DNA of 42,438 nt, from the IMG/VR virus record IMGVR_UViG_3300022221_000003, positions 1 through 42,438 of that record; one strand, written 5' to 3'. The DNA is from a virus. Of the stretch, positions 14,211 to 21,022 are shown one piece after another. The translations under genes were made by a program, and so were the position numbers. The notes under the pieces are model-generated. The model made no database searches, was not told the origin of the DNA, and worked only from the letters and a program-made list of their open reading frames with translations. Within the stretch, counting starts at the first letter, position 1. Each line of letters begins with the position of its first letter.

Positions 14211-14479
14211 TGTTGCGGTTTCCCAGTTCTACCCCTGCGATCATTTCTTTTTGCAGGAGTAGATATTTTAATAGTTTCAGATCCTTCAACATCAGATCTG
14301 TATTGGTACCCGGTAAAATGAGGTAATGAATCTGCTGGTTTTAATTCATTATTTACAGGGATGTAACCTACTGGTTTGCCGGTGTCATTCAATGCCCAAA
14401 AAGCCAATTTAATATAGGTGGCTGTTTTCTCCTGTATAAATTCAGCGCACCACTTATCAGCGTATGTGATCGATTTCAA
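14207..14479 (-). CDS. Hypothetical protein (90 aa), TTG start
   Basis: The start is a TTG that overlaps the upstream stop as TTGA (14479), with GGCGGGATG in front. The protein has SITYADKWCAEFIQEKTATYI and LAFWALNDTGKPVGYIPVNNE, and a basic C-terminus with PAKRNDRRGRTGKPQQ. A basic tail of this kind often binds DNA. No family was recognised. Confidence 0.55.
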   Translation of the reverse strand: MKSITYADKWCAEFIQEKTATYIKLAFWALNDTGKPVGYIPVNNELKPADSLPHFTGYQYRSDVEGSETIKISTPAKRNDRRGRTGKPQQ

Positions 14480-14745
14480 TTGAACATCCCGCCAAAACCA
14501 CCGTAATCATCTGGTGTGATAATTGTTGGATGATCATCTTGAGGTGTTTTCTCATTTAAGACTGTGGTTTGCAGGTAGGTGAGCAATACAGCTGCTATTT
14601 CTTCTGCCGGGGTTTGTGGGCCGCGCTCGATATTGAGTCTGGTGTGTGCGTCAACATGGATTTCTACCTGAGAGGTAGCTATATCCTTGTCCTCAATAGT
14701 GATCTTAATCTGGTTGCCTCTGGCACCCTCTGCTGCTTTTTCCAC
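14476..14745 (-). CDS. Hypothetical protein (89 aa), GTG start
   Basis: A GTG start (14745) with GGGAGGGGATC just upstream. Contains ITIEDKDIATSQVEIHVDAHT then a helix PAEEIAAVLLTYLQTTVL and an acidic, glycine-rich end DDYGGFGGMFN. An acidic Gly-rich C-terminus is common in small single-stranded-DNA-binding or regulatory phage proteins; that is inference only. Confidence 0.6.
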   Translation of the reverse strand: MEKAAEGARGNQIKITIEDKDIATSQVEIHVDAHTRLNIERGPQTPAEEIAAVLLTYLQTTVLNEKTPQDDHPTIITPDDYGGFGGMFN

Positions 14746-14757
14746 GATCCCCTCCCG

Positions 14758-14853
14758 TTACCCCATGATAGCCATGAACATTTTGAAAAATCCGTTAAAA
14801 AACGGGTACATAGCCATGGTAAAGAATATTATTGGTATTATTTCTCGCCACAT
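14758..14853 (-). CDS. Possible 31-residue membrane peptide
   Basis: An ATG at 14853 opens MWREIIPIIFFTMAMYPFFN, a strongly hydrophobic stretch continuing to MFMAIMG, enough to span a membrane once. It ends just before the ribosome site of the 89-residue gene. No clear Shine-Dalgarno is seen, and a competing 29-residue frame overlaps it, so this is only a candidate. Confidence 0.35.
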   Translation of the reverse strand: MWREIIPIIFFTMAMYPFFNGFFKMFMAIMG

Positions 14854-14879
14854 AAATATAGTTGTTTTTATTAGCTTTA

Positions 14880-14907
14880 ATCATACCATACACCCCTGAT
14901 TTTTCCA
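14880..14907 (-). promoter_or_regulatory. Possible leftward promoter upstream of the 89-aa gene
   Basis: On the minus strand, TGGAAA (14907-14902) and TATGAT (14885-14880) are 16 nt apart, and the -10 hexamer is preceded by TGG, an extended -10. The gap after the methyltransferase gene is one of the few in the leftward arm. The pattern resembles the left promoter at 20844..20871 (TGGACA, N16, TATGAT), but lacks its operator. Confidence 0.3.
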
Positions 14908-14911
14908 GTTT

Positions 14912-15562
14912 TTACGCCTTATTTAAACCGGGTAAAACCTCATCACCCCATGGCTCCCAACCATCGACTGGCTCACGTGCAAACAACTCTATTTTCTTTG
15001 CTTTCGGGTACAGGAGTTCAATGCGTTTATGAATTTCCACTGGCTTTGCTGAGTGCTTGCCCCTTGGTGCCCTGATCACCTGACTGATACTTTTATCTGC
15101 TACCGGCATGGATCCCTGTATTCCGAGTAGGCATGGTTCAGTATTTGCTCTGGTGTAGTGGCCCATACCTATTGCTGGTTTTTTGTCATTCTCCAGCTTG
15201 CGGATCGCTTTCTTTAATATGTTTGCAGGCACTGTAATCTCTTTATTGCCAGAAATTAACAACCCTTTTAACTTATCCAATAAATCAGGATCTTTTTCCT
15301 GCACAATTTTTTCCCAGACAAAACCAAAAGTAACATATCTAAAACCCCACGCTCTCAGTACGCGCAAACCATCATCAATAGTTGGTGGTGTGGACCACAA
15401 AAACAACGCGCAATTTTTATTAGCTATCTCCTGCACCCACTCACCCATGCCGCAGATCTCATCTACCGTCATAGTTTTGTAATGTGCATCTGCTGTACGT
15501 GATTTCTTTTTGCTCCACGCTTTATATTCCCACGGTGGATCTGCCAGTATTACGTCATACAT
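14912..15562 (-). CDS. MT-A70-like DNA N6-adenine methyltransferase
   Basis: This 216-residue enzyme has the catalytic DPPW at residues 8-11 (MYDVILADPPWEYKAW), then FLWSTPPT and FVWEKI, typical of MT-A70 family enzymes that transfer a methyl group from S-adenosylmethionine to the N6 of adenine in DNA. The C-terminal part has VIRAPRGKHSAKPVEIHKRIELLYP and ELFAREPVDGWEPWGDE, the usual motif IV-to-end pattern. Phage copies usually protect against restriction or set epigenetic marks. The target site cannot be read here. Confidence 0.85.
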   Translation of the reverse strand: MYDVILADPPWEYKAWSKKKSRTADAHYKTMTVDEICGMGEWVQEIANKNCALFLWSTPPTIDDGLRVLRAWGFRYVTFGFVWEKIVQEKDPDLLDKLKGLLISGNKEITVPANILKKAIRKLENDKKPAIGMGHYTRANTEPCLLGIQGSMPVADKSISQVIRAPRGKHSAKPVEIHKRIELLYPKAKKIELFAREPVDGWEPWGDEVLPGLNKA

Positions 15563-15908
15563 TTTTATTTAACCTCGCTATTAAGTTTACAGCATCTTTT
15601 ATGGTTGCCATGTTGCAAGTAACTGTTTTGTTTTTATTGCCTGCGGTTGTAGCACCTAACTCATACAGTTTTTTTAATTCATTAATCAGTAAATCTGCTT
15701 TCACTACTTCTGGCGTTTTACCTCTTAGCAAGGCATGGCAAATTTTACGTGTTTCTTTTTCTGTATGGATCCCATCACTACCTGCAATTATTGTGTAGTA
15801 CATATTAGGATATCTGCATATCTTACTATTAACCTGCTGCTCTAAATCAGACTCATTTTTTACAAACTTAAAAGTATCCAGATTTAAAAAAAGATTGCTA
15901 TGTTTCAA
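15555..15908 (-). CDS. Hypothetical protein (117 aa), TTG start
   Basis: The TTG at 15908 is preceded by the strong ribosome site GAGGGGAGAGGG. The protein begins MKHSNLFLNLDTFKFV and has a conserved-looking ALLRGKTPEVVKADLLINELKKLYEL helix region. It overlaps the small Cys-rich gene by 11 nt and the methyltransferase by 8 nt. No family recognised. Confidence 0.6.
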   Translation of the reverse strand: MKHSNLFLNLDTFKFVKNESDLEQQVNSKICRYPNMYYTIIAGSDGIHTEKETRKICHALLRGKTPEVVKADLLINELKKLYELGATTAGNKNKTVTCNMATIKDAVNLIARLNKNV

Positions 15909-16071
15909 AACCCTCTCCCCTCATTTCTTTATGGAATGTACGGCTACAACCATAACTACAAAATTCATTAGTCCAATACTTATCGCCAACTACTTTTTTT
16001 ACAAAGTCAGGATCATACTCATCCCTGCAGTTTTCGCATTTTCTAACGCTGTCCTTTCTTTTCTCAGTCAT
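15898..16071 (-). CDS. Small Cys-rich protein (57 aa)
   Basis: An ATG at 16071 opens MTEKRKDSVRKCENCRDEYD, followed by KYWTNEFCSYGCSRTFHKEM and ending at 15898. The CxxC and CxxxC pairs make a zinc-binding site, as in small phage zinc fingers. It overlaps the RusA-like gene end by 8 nt and the next gene's start by 11 nt, which fits the dense layout around it. It is shorter than the usual cut-off for automatic gene calling. Confidence 0.6.
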   Translation of the reverse strand: MTEKRKDSVRKCENCRDEYDPDFVKKVVGDKYWTNEFCSYGCSRTFHKEMRGEGFET

Positions 16072-16483
16072 TTAACACCTCGTAAATTGATATCGTGATC
16101 CCTTCTTCTTTTTTTGTGCTGACTTTTGTTTGCACTGCTGACAGATGCCTAACAATAGTCGGGTTATCATCAATAATAATACCTAAACCACTTGGGCTTG
16201 TTTTTGTCGGTACCACTAAGCAATCAAGTATAGGTTTCAAACCACCGTAGCAATTATCCCAATCCATTAACTGGATCAATCTCGACTCAACCATAATCAC
16301 ACATGCGCCTATAGGTTTCTTTGGGATCTTTTTAATGGCTGCTCTTATCAACCATGACCACTCATCACGCAATTTTTTATACTTCTGGTGATGCATTTTT
16401 TTAATTGTATTATTTGACGGTGCTTTTTTAAGCACAATAATCTCAAACGGCTTATCAGCTAGTTTGCCTTTTTCACTACACAC
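16064..16483 (-). CDS. RusA-like Holliday junction resolvase
   Basis: A GTG start (16483) after AAGGAGGGG gives 139 residues. The catalytic core matches RusA: MDWDNCYGGLKPILDCL at about residues 78-94 (acidic Asp and conserved Asn/Lys/Asp) and IIIDDNPTIV near 108-117 (paired Asp). The enzyme cuts four-way DNA junctions in recombination and packaging. Its placement with an HNH protein and a helicase upstream suits DNA metabolism. Confidence 0.75.
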   Translation of the reverse strand: MCSEKGKLADKPFEIIVLKKAPSNNTIKKMHHQKYKKLRDEWSWLIRAAIKKIPKKPIGACVIMVESRLIQLMDWDNCYGGLKPILDCLVVPTKTSPSGLGIIIDDNPTIVRHLSAVQTKVSTKKEEGITISIYEVLND

Positions 16484-16767
16484 AAAACCCCCTCCTTAAT
16501 CGCTTGCCATAACATCTTTGTTACCATTTCCCATTGTTCGGGCCATATAAACGGCTCATCATGTAGTTTGTTGTGGCACTCTCTACATAATGGCATTAAC
16601 GCATACCATGGGGCCTTTGATCCTACTGCTCCATTTTTATCAATCCCGATCAAGTGATGAGGATCTACTGGATGATTTCTACAAATAGCGCACGGTTGTT
16701 TTTTTATCCACTTCTCGTACTCAACCTCATTCTGACCATCTGATAAAATCTGACTTGATTGAATCAT
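16459..16767 (-). CDS. HNH-type nuclease-like protein
   Basis: The start is the ATG at 16767 (MIQSSQIL), with AAAGGAGTTGT just before it; a longer frame to 16842 would run back over the upstream gene. The 102 residues hold CAICRNHPVDPHHLIG (zinc ligands and a His pair) and LCRECHNKLHDE, an HNH/treble-clef nuclease pattern. It may cut branched or damaged DNA; small phage HNH proteins can also be homing or packaging nucleases. It overlaps the RusA start by 25 nt. Confidence 0.7.
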   Translation of the reverse strand: MIQSSQILSDGQNEVEYEKWIKKQPCAICRNHPVDPHHLIGIDKNGAVGSKAPWYALMPLCRECHNKLHDEPFIWPEQWEMVTKMLWQAIKEGVLCVVKKAN

Positions 16768-17254
16768 ACAACTCCTTTGCTTTCGGTTCGTGATCAAGTT
16801 CTGCGCGTGATTCGATACCACATAATGATCTAATATACTCACCCGCCAATACTGGTGTAATTACTTTACCCTCAAAGAATCGCTTATGCTTCTTTGTTGC
16901 AACTGCACCAAGATATCTCAGGAATAAAGGATCATTACATAATGCTGCTGCATTTTTAGATACCGGACCACCTTTTATTGCCTCGGCATGTTCACGCTGC
17001 TCAGTATTTACCGGGGTATCATCATCGGCAATTTCAACCAGCATCAGCACATAACGCTGGCCCTGTTTGTTTTTAGCTACGCGGTTCTTACCTCTAAACA
17101 CATCCAACTGATCAGGATCTGTAATTCTTAATTTTACAAACGGGCCACCTGCTGCCGTTTCCCCGTAATCGGCTAACTGCGCCTCCTCACAAAATGCAAG
17201 GTACGGTTTAAGATCTTCCAGTTTTTCCATTACCTCTGCTGCTTCATTACTCAT
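16727..17254 (-). CDS. Hypothetical phage protein (175 aa), ancillary DNA metabolism
   Basis: A helix-rich N-terminus (MSNEAAEVMEKLEDLKPYL) leads into AAGGPFVKLRITDPDQLDVF, KNKQGQRYVLMLVEIADDD, then a helical NAAALCNDPLFLRYLGAVA. I have seen proteins with this pattern next to HNH and RusA genes in phages, but the function is unknown. The ATG overlaps the stop of the upstream gene (ATGA) after AAAGGTGATGT. Confidence 0.65.
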   Translation of the reverse strand: MSNEAAEVMEKLEDLKPYLAFCEEAQLADYGETAAGGPFVKLRITDPDQLDVFRGKNRVAKNKQGQRYVLMLVEIADDDTPVNTEQREHAEAIKGGPVSKNAAALCNDPLFLRYLGAVATKKHKRFFEGKVITPVLAGEYIRSLCGIESRAELDHEPKAKELYDSIKSDFIRWSE

Positions 17255-17481
17255 ACATCACCTTTTAATTTATAACCACAATACGCACCAAAAATTGCAC
17301 CGCACTCACAACGCTTTCCACCACCACACAATGACCACACATAAGCCTTAACCTCGTTACCGCACCACGGACAATCAAACCATATAACCCTGCTTGACGG
17401 GCTTTCTAAGCCTCTACGGTGCACTTTATACTTCAACCTCTCGCAATTAGGCTTATTCTGATCTTCAAATTTTGTTTTCAT
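17251..17481 (-). CDS. Zinc-ribbon protein (76 aa)
   Basis: Cysteines CPWCG and then CECG about 20 residues later mark a zinc ribbon: IWFDCPWCGNEVKAYV and GGGKRCECGAIFGAYCGYKL. It may bind RNA or DNA, or recruit a host factor; no family recognised. ATGA overlap on both sides. Confidence 0.65.
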   Translation of the reverse strand: MKTKFEDQNKPNCERLKYKVHRRGLESPSSRVIWFDCPWCGNEVKAYVWSLCGGGKRCECGAIFGAYCGYKLKGDV

Positions 17482-17738
17482 CCTACCCCCCCAGTATTAA
17501 CAACACCTACGCGACCCATTACTAATTTAAAAGTATCTGGATGCATAGCTAATCTTTTTTCTATCCCTGTGTTTATTAAAAATATATTTAACTCCTCACC
17601 AAAAAACTCACGCAACCATTGATCGTATCCTGCCCGAAAAGGCTTTGATACTGGAGCAGAATTTGATAACTGTTGCCTCGGTCTTGTTTTCGACAATGCC
17701 ACCGATGTTGTTACCGGCACCCCTAGAATAGATCGCAT
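17478..17738 (-). CDS. Hypothetical protein (86 aa) largely overlapping the upstream frame
   Basis: The ATG at 17738 follows the strong site AAGGGGGAG, which sits inside the upstream gene's coding region. The protein begins MRSILGVPVTTSVALSKTRP and ends with a plausible helix-strand sequence FEELNIFLINTGIEKRL-like part (WLREFFGEELNIFLINTG). It overlaps the 98-residue gene by 131 nt in a different frame. Both have good ribosome sites, so I list both; a frameshift joining them is the alternative. Confidence 0.5.
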   Translation of the reverse strand: MRSILGVPVTTSVALSKTRPRQQLSNSAPVSKPFRAGYDQWLREFFGEELNIFLINTGIEKRLAMHPDTFKLVMGRVGVVNTGGVG

Positions 17739-17904
17739 TTTGCTCCCCCTTATGTAGCCATAAATTGAAAATTGTTTTTGCTTCTTCCGATGTTAAATCT
17801 GGAAACTCGGACACTAAACCCAACCACTGTCTAGGTATGTTCAATTTATTATCTCTGTTTTGCCGATCCAGAAATAAAAAATAATCATCAGGTTTTGTTA
17901 CCAT
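17608..17904 (-). CDS. Hypothetical protein (98 aa), start with strong ribosome site
   Basis: The ATG at 17904 has GAGGAGG in front. The protein begins MVTKPDDYFLFLDRQNRDNK, then RQWLGLVSEFPDLTSEEAKT and FNLWLHKGEQNAI. Its last ~40 residues overlap another frame. No family recognised. The overlap suggests either two overlapping genes or one gene broken by a frameshift. Confidence 0.5.
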   Translation of the reverse strand: MVTKPDDYFLFLDRQNRDNKLNIPRQWLGLVSEFPDLTSEEAKTIFNLWLHKGEQNAIYSRGAGNNIGGIVENKTEATVIKFCSSIKAFSGRIRSMVA

Positions 17905-18007
17905 TTTTTACATCCTCCTCTTTAATGTATGGCCGCAAGTTTATATGATAATCACTTAACAAACCCTGCGGCCAATGTCTCCTCTCACCCGTCTTGCTGT
18001 TTCTCAT
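17888..18007 (-). CDS. Possible 39-residue protein
   Basis: An ATG at 18007 opens MRNSKTGERRHWPQGL, then SDYHINLRPYIKEEDVKN to a TGA at 17888. It overlaps the end of the upstream gene by 23 nt and the next start by 17 nt, filling an otherwise empty gap. No good ribosome site is seen, so it is only a candidate. Confidence 0.3.
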   Translation of the reverse strand: MRNSKTGERRHWPQGLLSDYHINLRPYIKEEDVKNGNKT

Positions 18008-18458
18008 TGTGAAAGGTTTGCCTAATATTATCCGTAGGTCTGGGCAATCGTTTTCGTTTTCCATTTAAAATATCCAATAGTAAATTAATATCTTTGTGCT
18101 CATAAAATTTACTCATCCAATATTTACTATTACCTGCTGACTCAGCACATACATACTCTGCTCCATCCATTAGTAATTTAATTAATAATTGAACAGTGTA
18201 TTTTTTATGTCCACCCGAAACAATCAACACACTCACATTACACCCAGCTACTGGCCAATCAATCTCAAATGGATGTTTGCTTTTTGGCAAATAAATATCT
18301 GCGTCACAATGTTGGTAACTATTACCTGTAGCAATAACTACATTACGTTTTCTTTTTAATCCTACGTTTAATGCAGTACTCAATAATCCTATTGGATAAT
18401 CTGGATTATTCCCCACATAAAAATCAAGTAACTCTCTGTGGTATTGTTTATAACTCAC
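17985..18458 (-). CDS. Hypothetical protein (157 aa)
   Basis: Starts at a GTG (18458) that overlaps the helicase stop as GTGA. The protein has RNVVIATGNSYQHCDADIYL, WPVAGCNVSVLIVSGGHKKY, and LLIKLLMDGAEYVCAESAG, alternating hydrophobic strands and loops. It resembles small nucleotide-binding or Rossmann-type folds in shape, but no family was recognised. Confidence 0.6.
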   Translation of the reverse strand: MSYKQYHRELLDFYVGNNPDYPIGLLSTALNVGLKRKRNVVIATGNSYQHCDADIYLPKSKHPFEIDWPVAGCNVSVLIVSGGHKKYTVQLLIKLLMDGAEYVCAESAGNSKYWMSKFYEHKDINLLLDILNGKRKRLPRPTDNIRQTFHNEKQQDG

Positions 18459-19930
18459 CTGCCGACTCCTGTTAGTTCTGATGCCTTACGTTTCCAACCA
18501 TCTTTATCTGGTAGGTTATCTAGTTCTCTGGGCCACACTCCAAACTTTTTCTTAAACATATGTGCTGCTGCGCCAACTGGTGCACCTCTATGTGAGCATT
18601 GATACAAACATTTATTCCAGAATCGCTGCTCTGCTGATATCACCTTTTTTTCTTTTACTTTTAAAACCGCACCTAGCCTACCTTCTTTGGTGTTTAACTT
18701 CGTGGCTTGTGGTGCTGGCTTCTGTCCACACTCTGGGCAATAAGCATGGCCCACAAAAACGTGCCAACAAAAACGGCATGTAATTTCTACCGGGTCCTTT
18801 CGTTCTGCTTTTTTCTCCAGTCTGCGGGTAGATATTTTTTCATTCGGATCTAGTGACCACTCGGCAGGATCCTCTGGGAATCCGTGCTCATATACAGCAC
18901 CACCATGATCCATTACCAAACAATCTTTTTTACCGTCCTCTGCTCTCATGCCTCGACCAACCATTTGCAGCCACAACCTGAATGATTTAACTAATCGGGC
19001 AAGCACTACGCAGCTAATGGACGGACAATCATATCCCTCTGTCAATACCTGACAGTTTGTAACTACATCCAATAACCCATCCTCAAGATCCGCAATAATC
19101 TGATCGCGTTTTTTATTTGGTGTTTCACCGTCAAGGTGTGCCACCCTGACACCGGCCATTTCAAACTGCTCTGCTAAATAAACCGACTCACCAACTGTAC
19201 GAGTAAAGACAATCGTTTTTCTGCCTTTTGCATATTTCAACCAGTCCTCAACGATATCCCCGATAATCGGACTCATGCGATCTACTGCTTGCTGTTCGTC
19301 ATATTCACCACTGCTGTTTATTTTTACGCCCGTGATATCAGGAATACTGGGAGCAATAACTTTAGTCGGTACCAGATAACCCAGATCCACCAACTCCTGT
19401 ACGGTTGCAACTTCGATCATCACATCCCAGATATTACCTAAGCCACTACCATCACCTAAACATGGTGTGGCAGTTAGGCCAACAATGATCGCGTCCGGGT
19501 ATTCATCACGTATTTTTTGATATGAATCACAACCGGCATGATGAGCCTCGTCAATTTCGATCAAGGCTGCCTGTGGGTTCATAACCCGATCATCTTTAAT
19601 CACGCGAGAAAGGAAACTTTGGATGCTGGCTACTTGAGTACGAGCCATGAGGCTCTGTTTTTCACCGGCCAGTATTAAACCATGTGGCACCCCACACTGA
19701 TCCAGCTTTTCACTCGACTGGTGTATAAGCTCTCTACGGTGAGCAAAAAACAGTGAGTTATTAAGTTTGTCGTGTGCACTGATAATCAGATGAGATCCGA
19801 TTACCGTTTTCCCTGAGCCTGTCGGTGATACGAGCAATATATTTTTGTGGCCAGCACGTACTGCATCACGCACCTGCTCCACCGCACCACTCTGGAAAGG
19901 CCAGAGATCATATTTGTTATTGTTATACAT
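18455..19930 (-). CDS. Superfamily 2 DNA helicase (RadD/UvsW-type)
   Basis: The 491 residues carry Walker A SPTGSGKT (residues 35-42), the DEAH box in EIDEAHHAG (about 126-131), TATP of motif III, and the C-terminal helicase part with TRTVGESVYLAEQF, an HLDGET motif, and QMVGRGMRAEDG (motif VI). A four-Cys zinc insert (CRFCWHVF and CPECGQ) follows. The order matches RadD-like helicases used by many phages to remodel replication or recombination intermediates. The ATG has TAAGGG in front, 134 nt after the small Cys-rich gene. Confidence 0.9.
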   Translation of the reverse strand: MYNNNKYDLWPFQSGAVEQVRDAVRAGHKNILLVSPTGSGKTVIGSHLIISAHDKLNNSLFFAHRRELIHQSSEKLDQCGVPHGLILAGEKQSLMARTQVASIQSFLSRVIKDDRVMNPQAALIEIDEAHHAGCDSYQKIRDEYPDAIIVGLTATPCLGDGSGLGNIWDVMIEVATVQELVDLGYLVPTKVIAPSIPDITGVKINSSGEYDEQQAVDRMSPIIGDIVEDWLKYAKGRKTIVFTRTVGESVYLAEQFEMAGVRVAHLDGETPNKKRDQIIADLEDGLLDVVTNCQVLTEGYDCPSISCVVLARLVKSFRLWLQMVGRGMRAEDGKKDCLVMDHGGAVYEHGFPEDPAEWSLDPNEKISTRRLEKKAERKDPVEITCRFCWHVFVGHAYCPECGQKPAPQATKLNTKEGRLGAVLKVKEKKVISAEQRFWNKCLYQCSHRGAPVGAAAHMFKKKFGVWPRELDNLPDKDGWKRKASELTGVGR

Positions 19931-19983
19931 ATAACCCTTACTTGGTTAACTAGGTTTTAATTATGGTGGTTCATTGATGATTA

Positions 19984-20045
19984 GGGTGTCAGGGCTGTCA
20001 CCCCTCCCCCGTCAACGCTGTCACCCCTGACAACTTGACACCCCT
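19984..20045. repeat. Repeat cluster between helicase and Cys-rich gene (candidate iterons/operator)
   Basis: The sequence TGWCACCCCT appears three times in the same direction, at 19996-20005, 20019-20028 and 20036-20045. A fourth, inverted half (GGGTGTCA) starts at 19984 and forms an 18-bp imperfect inverted repeat with the first copy (GGGTGTCAG, GG, CTGTCACCC; arms 19984-19992 and 19995-20003, 8 of 9 pairing). The 130-nt gap has no coding capacity of note. Candidate roles are binding sites for the phage replication initiator or a regulator, or an origin. Confidence 0.5.
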
Positions 20046-20063
20046 CTTATTAATTACCACCTG

Positions 20064-20183
20064 CTATTTTTTATGAGCCTTTTTACACTCCGGGCTGCAA
20101 AATCCCTCTTTCCTTTCTGGGATATTGTTTATCCTGATGTAAACTACCCCGCACTCTTTGCAAGCTCTTGATGTTTCTAACAT
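20064..20183 (-). CDS. Small Cys-rich protein (39 aa)
   Basis: The ATG at 20183 overlaps the upstream stop (7 nt). The product MLETSRACKECGVVYIR then GFCSPECKKAHKK holds two CxxC-type pairs, a zinc finger in only 39 residues. It lies inside a gap usually left empty by gene callers. The Cys pattern and coupled start make it likely real. Confidence 0.6.
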   Translation of the reverse strand: MLETSRACKECGVVYIRINNIPERKEGFCSPECKKAHKK

Positions 20184-20446
20184 TTATCTTTCTCTGTTGG
20201 TAAGATTAAATGGTACAAGTTTGTACGTCCGATCCGTTCCTCAGATCTTAAATAGCCTGCCTCCTGTAATTCAACCAGCCTACGCTGAATAGTACGCTCT
20301 GACTGACTGGTTTTTTTTGCTAACCCGGTCACTCCCGGCCAACAAATACCATCATCATCTGCATGATCTGCTAATGCTAAAAGTGTTAACTTTGGTGATG
20401 CTGCTAATTCTTGAGAAAATGCCCAGTTTAAAGCCTTTATACTCAT
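20177..20446 (-). CDS. HTH (helix_turn_helix_36-type) protein, likely replication factor N-domain
   Basis: The 89 residues begin MSIKALNWAFSQELAASPKLTLLALADHADDDG, then GLAKKTSQSERTIQRRLVELQEAGYLRSEERIGRTNLYHL, a typical winged-helix region as found at the N-terminus of phage replication initiators of the DnaT/O type. It stops where a longer initiator would continue, so it may be the whole protein or a truncated one. It is next to the repeat cluster at 19984..20045. Confidence 0.7.
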   Translation of the reverse strand: MSIKALNWAFSQELAASPKLTLLALADHADDDGICWPGVTGLAKKTSQSERTIQRRLVELQEAGYLRSEERIGRTNLYHLILPTEKDKC

Positions 20447-20709
20447 GCTGCCCCCTGTGAATCCTCCACAATCAACGGTCCGTATATCTCATCAAAAGAG
20501 GTAACGCTGCCGATTGGATGATCCCTTGTTATTATTATGATTTCTTTTGCCTCAGTGCGCGTGGGGTATCTAGCACCCAAACGCCATGACTGCATTGTTC
20601 TTGGTTTTTTACCAAACAATTCTGATGCTTTCTCATCAGTAAGTAACTCAACAAATCTACGTAAATGCACTGATAACTCCTTGATTTTATTATTAAACCT
20701 GCCGCCCAT
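20443..20709 (-). CDS. Helix-turn-helix protein, candidate master regulator
   Basis: It is the first gene of the left arm (88 residues). An HTH-like stretch runs LLTDEKASELFGKKPRTMQSW then RLGARYPTRTEAKEII, typical of short phage Cro-like or replication-control proteins. It overlaps the next gene as ATGA. Located directly after the left promoter and operator, it is the best candidate to bind those operators. No peptidase domain, so it is not a CI-type repressor. Confidence 0.6.
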   Translation of the reverse strand: MGGRFNNKIKELSVHLRRFVELLTDEKASELFGKKPRTMQSWRLGARYPTRTEAKEIIIITRDHPIGSVTSFDEIYGPLIVEDSQGAA

Positions 20710-20843
20710 GCTCTGATGGTGAGTTTGTTTGGGTTTAAGGAGGGGTAGCTGTACGCCTGCCCCCGCTTGCCACCAATGTTACCGGTCCTTACCCGGTACG
20801 CGAATTTTATAGTGTTGCTCATCCACTTAACGGCATTACAGTA

Positions 20844-20871
20844 ATCATACACAATTCTGTGTAGGTGTCCA
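20844..20871 (-). promoter_or_regulatory. Leftward promoter
   Basis: On the minus strand TGGACA (20871-20866) and TATGAT (20849-20844) are 16 nt apart. The start would be near 20836, leaving a ~130-nt leader before the first gene. Its spacer contains the operator at 20848..20863. Over 28 positions it matches the right promoter except at six. Confidence 0.7.
20848..20863. promoter_or_regulatory. Left operator
   Basis: A palindrome with arms TACACA/TGTGTA and a 4-nt spacer (16 bp), located inside the spacer and touching the -10 of the left promoter. It shares the TACAC-N6-GTGTA pattern with the right operator. Confidence 0.6.
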
Positions 20872-20983
20872 GCTTTACCATGGACAAATTCAATTTATTT
20901 TCCGGGTCATAAAAAGGTGCTGCTGTCTACCCCGGCTACGTGCAGACGGGTAACTTTATTTTAAACTAATTCACTCTGGAGTG

Positions 20984-21011
20984 TTGACACATACACCGCA
21001 GTGTGTATAAT
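20984..21011 (+). promoter_or_regulatory. Rightward promoter
   Basis: A perfect consensus pair: TTGACA (20984-20989), 16 nt, TATAAT (21006-21011). The mRNA would start near 21018, 52 nt before the DUF932 ATG. Its spacer carries the right operator. It should be strong when unrepressed. Confidence 0.85.
20992..21007. promoter_or_regulatory. Right operator
   Basis: TACACCGCAGTGTGTA, a 16-bp site with 5-bp arms TACAC/GTGTA (6 bp with the flanking A and T), lying in the promoter spacer and over the start of the -10. It matches the left operator in the arms, and one regulator bound here would block RNA polymerase at both promoters. Confidence 0.6.
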
Positions 21012-21022
21012 CGCTGCATGTT

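Noticed and set aside
14795-14884. 29-residue frame starting in TATGAT
   Set aside because: It has an AGGGG in front, but its ATG lies in a candidate -10 and it overlaps the hydrophobic frame; no protein features.
20535-20852. 105-residue minus-strand frame before the HTH gene
   Set aside because: Its start lies in the -10/operator of the left promoter, so it would not be on the mRNA from the start, and it overlaps the better-supported HTH gene by 175 nt. A shorter start at 20819 remains a weak possibility.
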